Of a DNA stretch of 64,000 bases, positions 44,819 to 55,331 are shown in pieces. Source of the DNA: Gadus chalcogrammus (Eukaryota > Chordata > Actinopteri > Gadiformes > Gadidae); assembly GCF_026213295.1 (NCBI RefSeq), contig NC_079418.1, positions 3,347,887 to 3,411,886 on the forward strand, in the 5' to 3' direction. The first letter of the stretch is position 1. The number at the start of each line of letters is the position of its first letter. The notes beneath the pieces were generated by a model. The model was given only the letters and a program-made list of their open reading frames with translations, ran no database searches and was not told the DNA's origin. The translations under genes were made by a program, and so were the position numbers.

Positions 44819-47800
44819 ATGGGTAAATGTAAATTTTCAGACCTCTGGCTGGAGGAATCAGCCTTTAAAGACTGTCTTAGGCCAGTAGCTGGCAACAGCC
44901 GAGAGGCGTATTGCAGTGTCTGCAAAAAGACCATTAATATTACCTGGATGGGGGTGAAGGCGGTCAAATCGCATATGGAGTCTGCCAGTCACCGAGCCAG
45001 GACGCGGGGACGTAGCGCGCAGCTACCGCTGTCGCTGTTTTGCGCTAGCACGACTGCTAGCTCTACGCCCTCAACCTCCACTGCTCCCTCAACTTCGTCT
45101 GCTCCCGCCCCGCAATCCACCGCCAGTATTCCTACGACCAGCACACAGATGCTCTGCGCTGCCACCTCTACACTGCAGGCCGAGGTACTGTGGTGTTTAG
45201 ATTTAGCAGTAAAACACCACTCGTTCAAGTCAAACGATAACATAGGAGAGCTGTTCCGCATGATGTTCCCGGACTCCCAAATCGCAAAATCGTTCGCGTT
45301 GGCCAAGGACAAGACCGGCTACATCATCAAATTTGGCATTGCCCCCTATTTTAAGAAGCAACTGGTTGAGGCCATCAATCATGCTGGACCGTACGTCCTG
45401 ATGTTTGATGAGAGCCTCAACCAGTCGTCAAAGAAAAAACAAATGGATATACACATTCGTTTTTTGGAAGATGGTTGTGTACAGTCCAGATATTTTGGCT
45501 CACAGTTCCTGGGACATGGAAGAGCTGACGATCTGTTGCGGCACATCAAAGTAAGTTTATTTTCTTTTACTTACACTTATTGGTTACATAGGGGACATTG
45601 TTTGCATTTTAACATTTTCATGGATATTTGATAATTGTATTTATTTATTATTATTATTAAATTATTATTATTATTATTTAGCCTATCGTTGAATTTCTGT
45701 AACACAATATTGGAAAAGTGTCTAATTAAAAAGTGTTATAGCCAAACTGTTATGCTTAATCTGAAGGTTGAGCATGGCTCAGATAAAGTCAGATCTACAT
45801 TATTGGGATTTTGTTTACAGTGAGCCACATTTGGAGAACCAATGATCTAACTTTGGCAAAACAGTCCTTGATATAGGCCTAATATCTATCACTGTCAAAT
45901 GTATTCCAACACCTGACTTGTGTTTTACTTTAGGATAGTAAAGCTAAATGTTTGATTTGAAGCATATACAGTATTACTGTCTGTATATTGAATGTGGTTT
46001 CAATGTTATTTAATCAAACTTTCTTCTGTGTGATAATTCACAGGAATGTGTTGCACAACTCAACATGAGGGAGCTTCTCTCAGTTGGAATGGATGGCCCT
46101 AATGTGAACTTCAAAGTCCTGGATCTCCTTCAAAAGGAGCATGCTGAGCTGTACGGAGGTGCTCAAGTCCTGATGGTTGGGAGCTGTGGACTGCACACCC
46201 TCCACAATGCCATGAAGGCAGGCTTCACAGCCTGGCAAATTGACAAACTCCTGCGCGCGCTCCATTTTCTCTTCCACAACGTTCCTGCCCGAAGAGAGGA
46301 CTACACCAACATAACCGGATCATCCTGCTTTCCCCTCTCTTTCTGCGGCCACAGATGGGTCGAAAATGTGCCGGTTGCAGAGAGATTCCTGGAAGTTTGG
46401 CCCATGATTCAGAAGTATGTTGATGCTGCTGAGGAGAAGAAGGTCCAAAAACCGAACACGGCCTCTTATGACGTCATCCTGGCAGCACTAGGAGATGCAC
46501 TCTTAATGGCAAAGCTTCAATTCTTCCTCGCCATTGCGAGAAGTTTTAACCCATTTCTTGTTAAATACCAAACAGATGAGCCAGTGTTGCCTTTTTTGGC
46601 AAAAGATTTAACTGAGCTTCTGTTGGTAAGTAAGATTTTGATTAATTATTTTAAAAGTAAACCTGTATTAATTGATTGAATGGCTGGGTAACTATCTGCT
46701 TGTTATCATCATCAGAGTTTACTGAGGCGGTTCATTAAAAGGGAGCTCCTAAAGGACCAAAGCCCCCTGCAGCTCATTAATTTGGACATCTCTGAGGAGA
46801 AGAACTGGGTCTCCCTCAAAAGGGTAGACATAGGCTTGGGGGCTGAATCTGCCATCAAGGTATTTTCAGTGTTTATTTGTTTTGTGAGTTGAATTTGTGA
46901 ATTATGATGCTGCACAAATCAACTAGCAATTACAGTTTGTTCAGTATTAATATTATCATTAGTATTATGTAAACATTTCCTTTCAAAGAAAGCATCGACT
47001 ATATGTTTCTTAATGTTTCTTGATAGGCACTCCTGGGCAAACCAGGAACCAAGATAGGGGAACTATCTGTACTCAGCCTGAGAAAAGAGTGTTTGCAGTG
47101 TCTGATTAGCATCGTGAAGAAACTGCAGGAAAAGTCCCCGTTGAAATTCCCCATTGTTAGGCAGATTTCCTGCCTGGATCCCACAAAGATGGTCAAAGAT
47201 CCAGAGTGGTGCATTGTACAGATTAAGGCATTAGTACATACTTTCATCCAGGGACAGCAGCCACCTGTCAGCAGCTGACAGGTGGCATTGCAGCTGGTAA
47301 GAAAATATTGTATAGGGACAGTAGAAGTGGATAGGTTATTCAAATTGAGAACCAATGCTTTAGATACTGTTGTGTATCTATGATGTACTGTATGTACTTT
47401 TGTTGAATGGATGATGAAGCAGTTGACTGGAATGTTATAAATGTAATGAATATATCTTAATTTGTACCTGTCAATGTTGCAGGTGATGTCATCATTCAAC
47501 AATTCACATCCTTTCTCTCTGTCGTGGGCAGAGAAGATGAGTTTGTTTCCTTCCAACCCCTGAGGCAGCGTCTCGATGTCTTTCTCCACTCTAAACTCTG
47601 TATGTCCCACCCTGACCTGCTAAAGTTCTGCCAAAGTGCTCTCCTCCTTTCCCATGGACAGGCCACAGTAGAGAGAGGCTTCTCGGTGAATAAAGAGGTA
47701 GAAACGTGTAACCTCCGTGATGAATCTCTCGAAGCCCTCAGGTTAATCTGTGATAAGGTAACTGTTTGTGGTGGCGTTCTTAAAGTTCCTCTGACCAAGG

Positions 47801-48144
47801 AGCTCCTGGCCTCTGCTGCTTCAGCGAGGTCACAATACAGGCTATACCTTGAGAGTGAGCGGAAAAAAAAGGAGAGCGCCACACAAGGGCTTAAGAGGAA
47901 AGCAGCAGAGAAGGAGCTTGAGGACCTCCGGAACCAGCGGCAGGTACTCAATAGCGTGTGCCATTCACTTGAAAATGATGCCGACAAGTATGCAGAGATG
48001 GCTGAGGGAAAGGCAGGAACAAAGATGGCTGAGCTCATCACAAAATCCAACTCTCTTCGGAGAAGACACAGGGACAAAAAAGCAGACCTTCTCCAAGTGG
48101 AAAAAATGATAAAAGAAAAAGCCACACAGCTGAGGCACTTGTGA
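44819..48144 (+). pseudogene. hAT-like transposase, intact except for one lost base
   Basis: Exons 44819-45550, 46044-46625, 46716-46859, 47027-47296 and 47483-48144; the first three are joined in phase 0. N-terminus: YCSVCKKTINITWMGVKAVK ending in H-x5-H, a BED/U1-like zinc finger (about residues 30-60), then a Ser/Thr/Pro linker. RNase H-type residues: MFDESLN (about residue 197), GMDGPNVN (about residue 260), SCGLHTLHNAM and CGHRWVENV. The C-terminus has HGQATVERGFSVNKE, the hAT Glu/dimerisation motif, and a Lys-rich coiled coil. In exon 4 an in-frame TGA arises at 47276; inserting one base restores LTGGIAAG into GDVIIQQF. The mutation lies in a perfect 25 bp palindrome. Otherwise about 755 codons are open, so inactivation looks recent. 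Confidence 0.8.
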
Positions 48145-48735
48145 CTGCAATTTTAATTAGCAACTCGTATGTTTGCCTGTTGTTAATATCATTGGTTATG
48201 TTCTCTCTCTCTTGGTCATTTTTTGTGTCCAGTGTTGAAGTTATTAAGTTATTAAGTTGTTTGTTAAAAATACTATTACAGTGTAAAGTTGCACTTTATT
48301 GCCATTTTTTTGAGGCCCTAATTTAACCATTTTGTTTCAGATTCCAATTCACAGTGTAGCTGTTCATTCTAAAGGTCCAGTCTGTCTTCTAATTGTCATG
48401 GAATTGTTACTTTTTGACATTAAGTAAAAAAAACTATGGACACTTGTGACTGCAATTTTAATTAGCAACTCGTATGTTTGCCTGTTGTTAATATCATTGG
48501 TTATGTTCTCGCTCTCTTGGTCATTTTTTGTGTCCAGTGTTGAAGTTATTAAGTTATTAAGTTGTTTGTTAAAAATACTATTACAGTGTAAAGTTGCACT
48601 TTATTGCCATTTTTTTTAGGCCCTAATTTAACCATTTTGTTTCAGATTCCAATTCACAGTGTAGCTGTTCATCCTAAAGGTCCAGTCTGTCTTCTAATTG
48701 TCATGGAATTGTTACTTTTTGACATTAAGTAAAAA
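48141..48735. repeat. Tandem duplication of about 305 bp
   Basis: gtgactgcaattttaattag starts at 48141 and again at 48446; the two copies are almost identical through gacattaagtaaaaa. It covers the stop-proximal 3 prime UTR of the hAT-like gene. Confidence 0.92.
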
Positions 48736-48849
48736 CCTATGGACCAAGGCCGGTGGGGACATCTTGATTAATCCAACTCCTATGTTAGAGTTCCCTCTTA
48801 CTTCAATGTTGCTCTCTCGCTGGCCCTAACACAAACACTCACATACACC

Positions 48850-48850
<1 letters not shown>

Positions 48851-48881
<31 letters not shown>

Positions 48882-48888
48882 ATATATA
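48851..48888. repeat. (TG)n/(TA)n microsatellite
   Basis: Perfect GT run followed by tatatgtatatata, near the right end of the hAT-like element. Confidence 0.9.
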
Positions 48889-49659
48889 CTTTAAGCTGCT
48901 ACAGTTGAAGCTTGAAGTCGTGCTGGTAGTAAAAAAAATTGTGACGGTAGTAAAAACGGTAGTAAATTCAACTTAAGAATCTCTGTATAAACCCTGTTAT
49001 TACAAATTACATTTTATACACACAATGCCATCAGTTGTTCACCCGTCGACGCCATCTTGTATTTAAGACTCGATATAAGTACATTGACAAACACAGAGAT
49101 TGTGACATCCGTGAACAACACGCAAGCTAAGCTCTGTGTTCGCCATTCTACTTATCAAGTCTTAAATACAAGATGGTGTCGATGGGTGAACTTCTGATGG
49201 TATTGTGTGCATAAAATATCATTTTTAATAAACAATCTGTACACTTACAAAGTTATCAATGCCTCGTTTTATATTTTAAGACCCTTATTATACTACCAAA
49301 GAAGTGTCGGGCTACTTCTATCCTTTTAAGTGGTTTAAAATAGCAATTTCGTTTTTACGAGACTTGCCCCCATCGTTCCAAGTTTATAGCGTTTTGGTAG
49401 AATCGGCTAAAAACAGCCAACTTAAGAATGCGTCTACATTCACTTTTTTGCTCCCAAATGAACATCCCATTTCGTTATCATGTTAAACATATCCCAGATC
49501 CATTTTACACCGGATTTATCCTTTAATTTTTTTTCTTGTTTTAAAAAGTTCAAAGTAAGCCTGGTTGAAGTTCTTTGACTTACTATACATGTACATTGCC
49601 CTTTGAACTCTTTGCCTTTGTACCACAATTGCTGATTACGTTTAGTAATTTATTTTCAA

Positions 49660-50982
49660 ATAATAAAGTTTTTTTTCCGTCTCTGATATCCTGCTTATGT
49701 TTTGTTTATTTCACTTTGTGGTCATCCAGTGTTACTGATTAGTTTTGCAAAACTTTTTTTCTATTTTGTACTGTTACTAGTCTGTAGACTACTGTTCTCA
49801 ACTGTTTTCACTTTAATTTGACAGTCCGAAGACCTGTCTACTAATGCTTGGTTGAATATCGGCTGATAGTTTGTTGATCATCAACAGATAGTCAACTATT
49901 TTCTCTGTTTTGCTCTGTTAATAGTTAGTAGACACTAAACTGTTTTCACTTTAATTTGATAGTCCGAAGACCGGTCTACTAATGCTTAGTTGAATATCGG
50001 CTGATAGTTTGTTGATCATCAACAGATAGTCAACTATTTTCTCTGTTTTGCTCTGTTAATAGTTAGTAGACACTAAACTGTTTTCACTTTAATTTGATAG
50101 TCCGAAGACCTGTCTACTAATGCTTAGTTGAATATTGACTGATAGTTTGTCGACATATGACAATGAACAGGTTGTCACCTACACAGGGTGCCTATTGATT
50201 GATAAAATATTCTCATCTTTATTTTACAATGAACATATATGATCAACAGAGGGTTGAATGTTCATTCATTAGATGTGTTCCTTGTGAGTGGAGGAAAGTT
50301 GATCCATATAAAACGTAGGTTGAGAATTGGTTAATAACAGCAGTTGATAGTCAACTTACTAAAAGTTGACACTCAACTGATAGTTGAATAACTGTAAAGA
50401 ACATGTAGTAAAAAGCACAATGTCTTTTGCAGACTGTTTTTGTAAAAATAAATGAACAAAATAAAAATATCCTATAGTTAACTAACACTTAGTTGAATGC
50501 ATGTTTCATATTTGTTGACAAGCTCTGTAGAGTATCAACTAACTCACTGTTGAATATCAACTAAACACCAGCTAATAGTGCAACGTGTAGTTAACTTAGT
50601 TAGTTGAATGCTTGTTTCTTATCTGTTGAAAGCTTTGTTGATTATCAACTAACCATCTACTAATAATGCAACTAATAGTTAACTGACAGTTAGTTGAATG
50701 CATGCTACGTGTACAAAACAACATCTACTAATAGCGCAACTTATAGTTAACAGACAGTTAGTTGAATCCATGTTTCTTATCTGTTGAACAAGCTCTGTCA
50801 ATTATCAACTAACCATCTACTAATAGTGCAACTTATAGTTAACTTACAGTTAGTTGAATACATGTTGCTTATCAGTTGAGATAGTTTGGTTGAATGTCAA
50901 CTCATTCACTGTTGACATGCAACTGCATATCTACTGATGGCTTGTTGAGTGTCAACAGTGGACTATCAAACTAAAGTGTTAC
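49660..50982 (-). repeat. Right terminal inverted repeat of Merlin
   Basis: Mirror image of 33770-35060 with the same tandem subunits (two or three copies of ctactaatgcttagttgaat). The 3 prime end of the CCDC106-like transcript (3 prime UTR 49527-49660) probably abuts it, with aataataaag at about 49660. Confidence 0.9.
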
Positions 50983-50996
50983 CGAAAGGGTTGCTT

Positions 50997-51110
50997 TTAT
51001 AGCGGGGGCCTGTGGCGTAGTGGGGGCCTGTGGCGTAGCGGGGGCACGTGGCGTAGCGGGACCACGTGGCGTAGCGGGGGCACGTGGTGTACCGGGGGCT
51101 ACGTTTTTTT
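50997..51110. repeat. GTGGCGTAGCGGGGGC minisatellite
   Basis: Five or six units of about 18 bp (gggggcctgtggcgtagc and variants with cacgtggcg). Two related units occur left of the Merlin at about 33655-33690. Confidence 0.88.
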
Positions 51111-51567
51111 TACGTTTTGCACCTGAGAGCGTCTTTATATCGCATTTGTTTTGTAAAATGACGTTGATAAACTCAACTGGGTCAGCTAGGGGCCGACTGG
51201 GGTTCAAAACGTCGAAAAAGAGCCGATGCTTGATGCTTGATTTTAAATTCCTTAAAAACTTGATTCTGTAACGTTAATGTTCCCACTTGTCTTGTTAACC
51301 TAATCATCGTAGCATTATAACATTTTCTATAATCACAATTTAGACATCTATTTTAGTTTAAGTTTCTTCTCAACAAACTCTTGTGTTCTCCCTGAAAGTT
51401 AATAAATAATGACATTGAGATTAAAGAATGTTTTATATTTGTCTTGAATTTAAATTGTTTTTTATTAATAAAATCCCATTGAATTTAAAATGTATTTGTT
51501 TCCAATGAAGTCCATAGTCACCAATAGTGCTTGAGAAAGTGTTTGAAATGTTGTATCTTGTTCACAG
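51111..51567. other. Intron-like sequence, no gene seen
   Basis: cacctgagagcgtctttata matches the left Merlin flank. The rest is A/T-rich and contains no supported feature before the exon at 51568. Confidence 0.4.
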
Positions 51568-51801
51568 AAGTCTACCAAGAACTTGCCCAAAAGCGTGACG
51601 CATTTAGCCGAGGGGAGGAAATATGGTCTGTTACAGTGTTCCAGAAAAAAAGCAGAAAGACAGGAAATCAAGCAATGGAGGTGGTAACCTTACGGAATCA
51701 AGCCACGACAGTTAGTTTGAGGACTTTTGATCATTGATAGTTTGTGATTGCATGAAATGACATAGACAACCTTGCTTATTGTTAGAAATGTACCTGGCAA
51801 A

Positions 51802-53596
51802 CAGTGGCGTGTTCAGGGAGTGGCCTAGGGTGGCACGGGCCACCCCTGAAATCTGATTGGCCACCCCAAGTGCCACCCCAATATCCACAGCACTGAATGT
51901 AAACTGCACGCTTGTTTAGAGTTGCAGTTCCTTCTCAAACCTGAGAGGCAGCAGAGATGCGCTAAAGTAGTATGTAGCCTGCAAAAAAAAAGTCCCGAAG
52001 AAGAAGAAGTTTGAGCAAACCTACACGTGAAACAAACTGTCTATGGCAGCAACACGTTTCTGGAGCGTCGTCGAGAAAGATGTGAGTAACCTACATTTCA
52101 CTACACTTACCTGTGCCTGTAGTTAAAAGCTGTAACGGTAATAAGCTAAACGTTTATCCTGTCTTGTTTTATTTCTTTTTATTGTAATTGGCACAAGGCT
52201 GTCATCATCTCATCTCATTAGCAAACACTGTTTTGACTGTCAACGATGCTAAAGCCAACATTTAGCTATTCTGTACTGCGTAACATTGTTATGTTAGACC
52301 CGTGTAAAATCAATATCATTCGTGTGTATGCACAATTATCTATTGTACAACATATAAGAATGTCGTGCATTATGGGACTATTACAGTATGAAAAGAGGTC
52401 AGAATATTAAGGATTTCTTCATAAGGAAGAAATCCAAAATAGAGCCAGAGCAGGGGCAGAGCAGTCAGTCAGAGGATGAGAGCCAGGCTTCAGCTTCAGC
52501 TGTACACATGGGTATGTGAAATCCTGATGGTTCAAGTTTGTTCTCAAGTTTGAACTTACTCATTTGGTTTGACTGTAACATACCACTTAGTTTACTAAGG
52601 AAAGGCTGATTGTATTATAATTTTAATCACAGTTTCTGTGGATGTACATGTGGATGGTAAAGAGGAAAGACCCTCAACATCACAAACGGATCAGGGTATG
52701 TATGAATTTACCTTCTTTAAAACATTATGTGCATTGATTTGAACTGGGATATTTCACTTATACTACAGTGGCATATACTGTCATTAAGCATGTAGACACA
52801 TTTTTTAACAAGCGTGTAGACACATTTTTTAACAATGCTGGTGTGAAAAGCCTAAATGTGACAATTTGACATATAAATGAATGATACAATCTCTGTATTG
52901 CTTCAGGTGTGTACAGTGCTGCTGACAATCCAGAGGTTCCTGCAGGCCATGCACAGGGGGATAGTGGTGTGGCAGCCCCATTTGGCGGGCTCGGACCTAT
53001 TGGTATGTCTTAACAATTGAGGACAACCATGCTAGACAACAGACTAAGCCATTTATCTTTGCTAAGTATTGAGTCAAGAAGAGCGAGGGCACTCAACATG
53101 GATGATTTTATCAAAGTGTTTGCAAGAAAACACAAGAACAGGCGAATTGCACTGTTTTAACCCTCCTGTTTACCTAAGCTTAATAGTCCATGAGCCAGGG
53201 GTCTGTACCTCCAACCATTGTTGCACATGTTAAGTTTTGCACAGTTTTGTTAAGTTAATATTTTGCCCAGAGTCTTCAGAAAGTGCATTGTCTTTTTTGT
53301 ATGTACTGTTGAAGTTAGAATAAAGTATGGTAGTTTTCAATCACATTTGTATGTTGCCTTTTCCTGAATGTTGTGACTAGTAGGTCTGTTCTTGCTTGCA
53401 GTGTTAGTAAGTGAAGTAGATATGGGTTGTGGATACAAAAATGGTAAATTAATGCTATGCCGACACCTGGGTGTGGGTGTGCATACGTGAGTGTATATGT
53501 CTGCGCAGGCGCTCCTGCTCACACTTCATGCCACCCCTGCATATGTCAGTGCCCCACTGGTGCCACCCCTATCAAAAATGTCTGGACACGCCACTG
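51802..53596. mobile_element. hAT deletion derivative, 1,795 bp
   Basis: Ends CAGTGGCGTGTTCAGG and ...TGGACACGCCACTG, with a perfect duplication CTGGCAAA (51794-51801 and 53597-53604). Subterminal GCCACCCC motifs in both halves. It contains transposase N-terminal exons and the last C-terminal residues, but lacks the catalytic core. Confidence 0.95.
52388..53159 (+). pseudogene. Remnant hAT transposase (ZMYM1-like), core deleted
   Basis: Exon 52388 to about 52511 starts MKRGQNIKDFFIRKKSK; exon about 52632-52697 reads VSVDVHVDGKEERPSTSQ; exon about 52907-53002 reads GVYSAADNPEVPAGHAQG. From about 53015 the C-terminal tail reads LRTTMLDNRLSHLSLLSIES, then MDDFIKVFARKHKNR, ending in a TAA. The DUF4371 region and all catalytic residues (expected 600 or so residues) are absent. 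N-terminal style equals that of the hAT at 10.4-15.6 kb. Confidence 0.8.
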
Positions 53597-53980
53597 CTGG
53601 CAAAGCATATTTTTCGATGGTTTCCCATCAATTATATTGAAAGCTATGGCTTTTTGTTTTAACCGGCCATGCATGATTTGTGGATGTTAGGGTAGCTACA
53701 TTTCAGAAAGGATCACCATACGGTTTTAAATAAACGTACACATCATGGGTCTAGTACATTCTGGTACAAGCAGTATAATGTATTTATGAGTTTCCACACC
53801 AGCTTCAGGCGGAAGTGGGATCATGGTTTCCGGTCTTGGCTTGAAATTTAACCTTTGAGTAATTTGCAGAAGAAGCTTTTAATTTTTGCAAAATGAAAAC
53901 AAATATGGCTAAATTACTTGCTTTATTTCCATGGTTTGTGGTAATCCAGGCACACTCTCAAACAATATTTTTGTTTTCAG

Positions 53981-54290
53981 TCTGGTTCACAGGCAGCAAC
54001 TTCCATGTGCGACCAGCTTAAGAGCTACCTCTATTCCAAGAGAACCGCCAAGCAGAGCACACCCCTCCGTAGCTCTACTCCTGCTCCAGATTGGTCTGAT
54101 GACTCGGATGAAACATCCTGTGATTTATTTGGGCCGTTCAAAATGCGGAAGGTGGTACTGACCAGTGAGGAGGAGGGAGATGACTGCATTCCACAGGAGG
54201 AGCCAGAGCACCAGAAGGAGCCAGAGGGCCAGCAGCAACCAGTGAAGGTTCTGGTGGAACTAGAGGAGGAGACATTGAAGGCTCTGAAAG
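53981..54290 (+). CDS. Exon of the unassigned gene (left palindrome arm)
   Basis: Acceptor ttttcag, donor gtgggt. Encodes SGSQAATSMCDQLKSYLYSK, then DWSDDSDETSCDLFG, MRKVVLTSEEEGDD and a Glu/Gln-rich end LVELEEETLKALK. The first 15 residues match a short helix with basic end; the rest is acidic and probably disordered. Continues in phase 1 into 54729. Function unknown. Confidence 0.55.
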
Positions 54291-54424
54291 GTGGGTGCAT
54301 GTGTATGCTAGTGATGCCTGGGTTAGCTCTGCAGCCACCTGAACCCTCACACACAATTTATTGACCCACTTGCAACCATTCTTATTGAGGTCATGAAGGG
54401 AAATGCATGTTATTTTGAACCCAA

Positions 54425-54505
54425 GTATGTTAGGGCTGCTCGATTATGGCAAAAATCATAATCACGATTATTTTGGTCTATTGAAATCATGATTATTCAA
54501 ACGTT
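54425..54505. mobile_element. hAT end fragment
   Basis: agggctgctcgattatggca followed by aaaatcataatcacgattat is a typical hAT terminus. The other end is not visible. Mirrored near 63143-63222. Confidence 0.45.
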
Positions 54506-54961
54506 GCGTGTTATGTCTCAGATTCCAAACCCAACTTCCTACGTTTCAAATTTTATACAATGCATATGCAAAATGGTTTTATTGCTGTAGATCAGAACTG
54601 TTGGAATGCGCCTTGGTCAATCATACTACTCGGTCTACTCTTTTGTATAATGACATGACACAAATAAGTTGTATTTTGTGTCTCAATTCATTATTTACAC
54701 CTGGACCCCTTTTATATCCTTGTTTAAGAGCTTCCAGGATTAGTTGCTGCCATCAAAACAGCACTGGAGAAACTACCATCGGCATGCACCAGTTCCACCC
54801 TCAGCCAGAGTGAATGCCAGCAAACTCCAGGATCTGATACTAGGGGTGACGACTTGGTACGACTCAAAGACATACTCTGTAACCGTACCCCATTGCTATT
54901 ATTCTATAACAAAGTATTGTGTTATCACACCCTTGAAACCAAGACAATGCCCAGCTGCCCC

Positions 54962-55024
54962 ACATAAGTATACAGAAGTATACTCAAGTAGTGCTTGAGT
55001 ACACTTCTGTACTACTTGAGTATA
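54962..55024. repeat. AAGTATACT repeats (outer part of array, left arm)
   Basis: Contains gaagtatactcaagtagtgc mirrored by gcacttgagtacacttctg-like sequence. It resumes after the ZBED hAT at 58335-58458, where tcaccagtgtgtttgaagtt matches the array near 25790-25815. Links this locus to the array at 17.4-26.4 kb. Confidence 0.65.
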
Positions 55025-55331
55025 CTCAATGGCAGTGTTTGGAATAACGCCGTTTAAAGTAACGCCGTTAGGTAACTCCGTTATTTTTTCAGTAACGGGG
55101 TAATCTAACTAATTACTTTTTCTGTCATCCAAACGCAGCCCTGGCGCTCCACACACAAACTGCTAGTGCGGAGAGCGGGTGGGTTAACGTCCGAGATAAG
55201 AGATTATGATTGGCTAAGGCAGGGTCATGTGTCATCGTAGCCAATCGGAGCCATTGTTTAAACTTTTTACACACATAAGCCAGGACACGCGCGCCACACA
55301 CAAACAGCAAACATTCGATGAAGCAGGAGAA

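Larger units (their letters stand above)
44505..48993. mobile_element. hAT-like transposon with distinct transposase family
   Basis: Ends are near 44508 (gggtttttaaaaggtagtaa) and 48992 (right end read inwards: CAGGGTTTATACAGAG then ttactaccg). Both ends carry ggtagtaaa motifs. The target TTATTACA is complete on the right (48994 on) and present with a lost base on the left (TTATTCA). It holds one five-exon gene and a tandemly duplicated 3 prime UTR. Confidence 0.7.
44205..49522. mobile_element. TTAA-flanked foldback MITE, split by a hAT-like element
   Basis: Outer ends AGGATAAATCC / GGATTTATCCT, each adjacent to TTAA (44201-44204 and 49523-49526). The left arm 44205-44500 mirrors 49225-49522; the inner palindrome at 49010-49220 (gccatcttgtatttaagact mirrored by agtcttaaatacaagatggt) forms the centre. 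Original length is about 800 bp. Type suggests a Kolobok/piggyBac-like TTAA target. Confidence 0.82.
33770..50982. mobile_element. Giant Merlin transposon (17.2 kb with nested insertions)
   Basis: Ends GTAACACTTTAGTTTGATAG and its reverse complement start terminal inverted repeats of about 1.3 kb (33770-35060 and 49660-50982). Inside are a Merlin/ISXO2-type transposase gene (minus, 35228-38724) and a divergent CCDC106-like gene (plus, 39003-44167). Later insertions are a MITE at 37463-38122, a hAT at 40138-40680, a foldback at 42533-42679 and the TTAA element 44205-49522. No clean 8-9 bp target duplication is present: left flank TAATAGAC, right flank CGAAAGGG. Confidence 0.88.
33246..54960 (+). 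other. Unassigned multi-exon gene partnering the tnp2-like transposase
   Basis: Exons I can read are 33246 to about 33477 (MSPGLTMTMFGLFYFQDGSV ... GWIEVIWPTERR), 51568 to about 51683 (VYQELAQKRDAFSRGEEIW), 53981-54290 (QLKSYLYSKRTAKQS, then an acidic DWSDDSDETSCDLFG stretch and Glu-rich end) and 54729 to about 54860 (ELPGLVAAIKTALEKLP ... GDDLVRL). Exons 3 and 4 join cleanly in phase 1. The 17 kb first intron is due to the Merlin insertion at 33770-50982. The family was not recognised with certainty; the layout (small N-terminal barrel-like exon, Ser/Glu-rich linker) recalls BEN-domain accessory proteins of fish, but no BEN domain is visible. Whether exon 1 and exon 2 belong to the same gene is inferred from order, strand and splice signals. 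Confidence 0.45.

Noticed and set aside
51020..51271. Collagen-like ORF GVAGARG
   Set aside because: Produced entirely by an 18 bp GC-rich minisatellite that is also present left of the Merlin; no start context, splice or family support.
54744..54998. ORF starting MLPSKQHW
   Set aside because: Shadow frame of the exon that begins ELPGLVAAIK at 54729, which joins exon 53981-54290 in phase.
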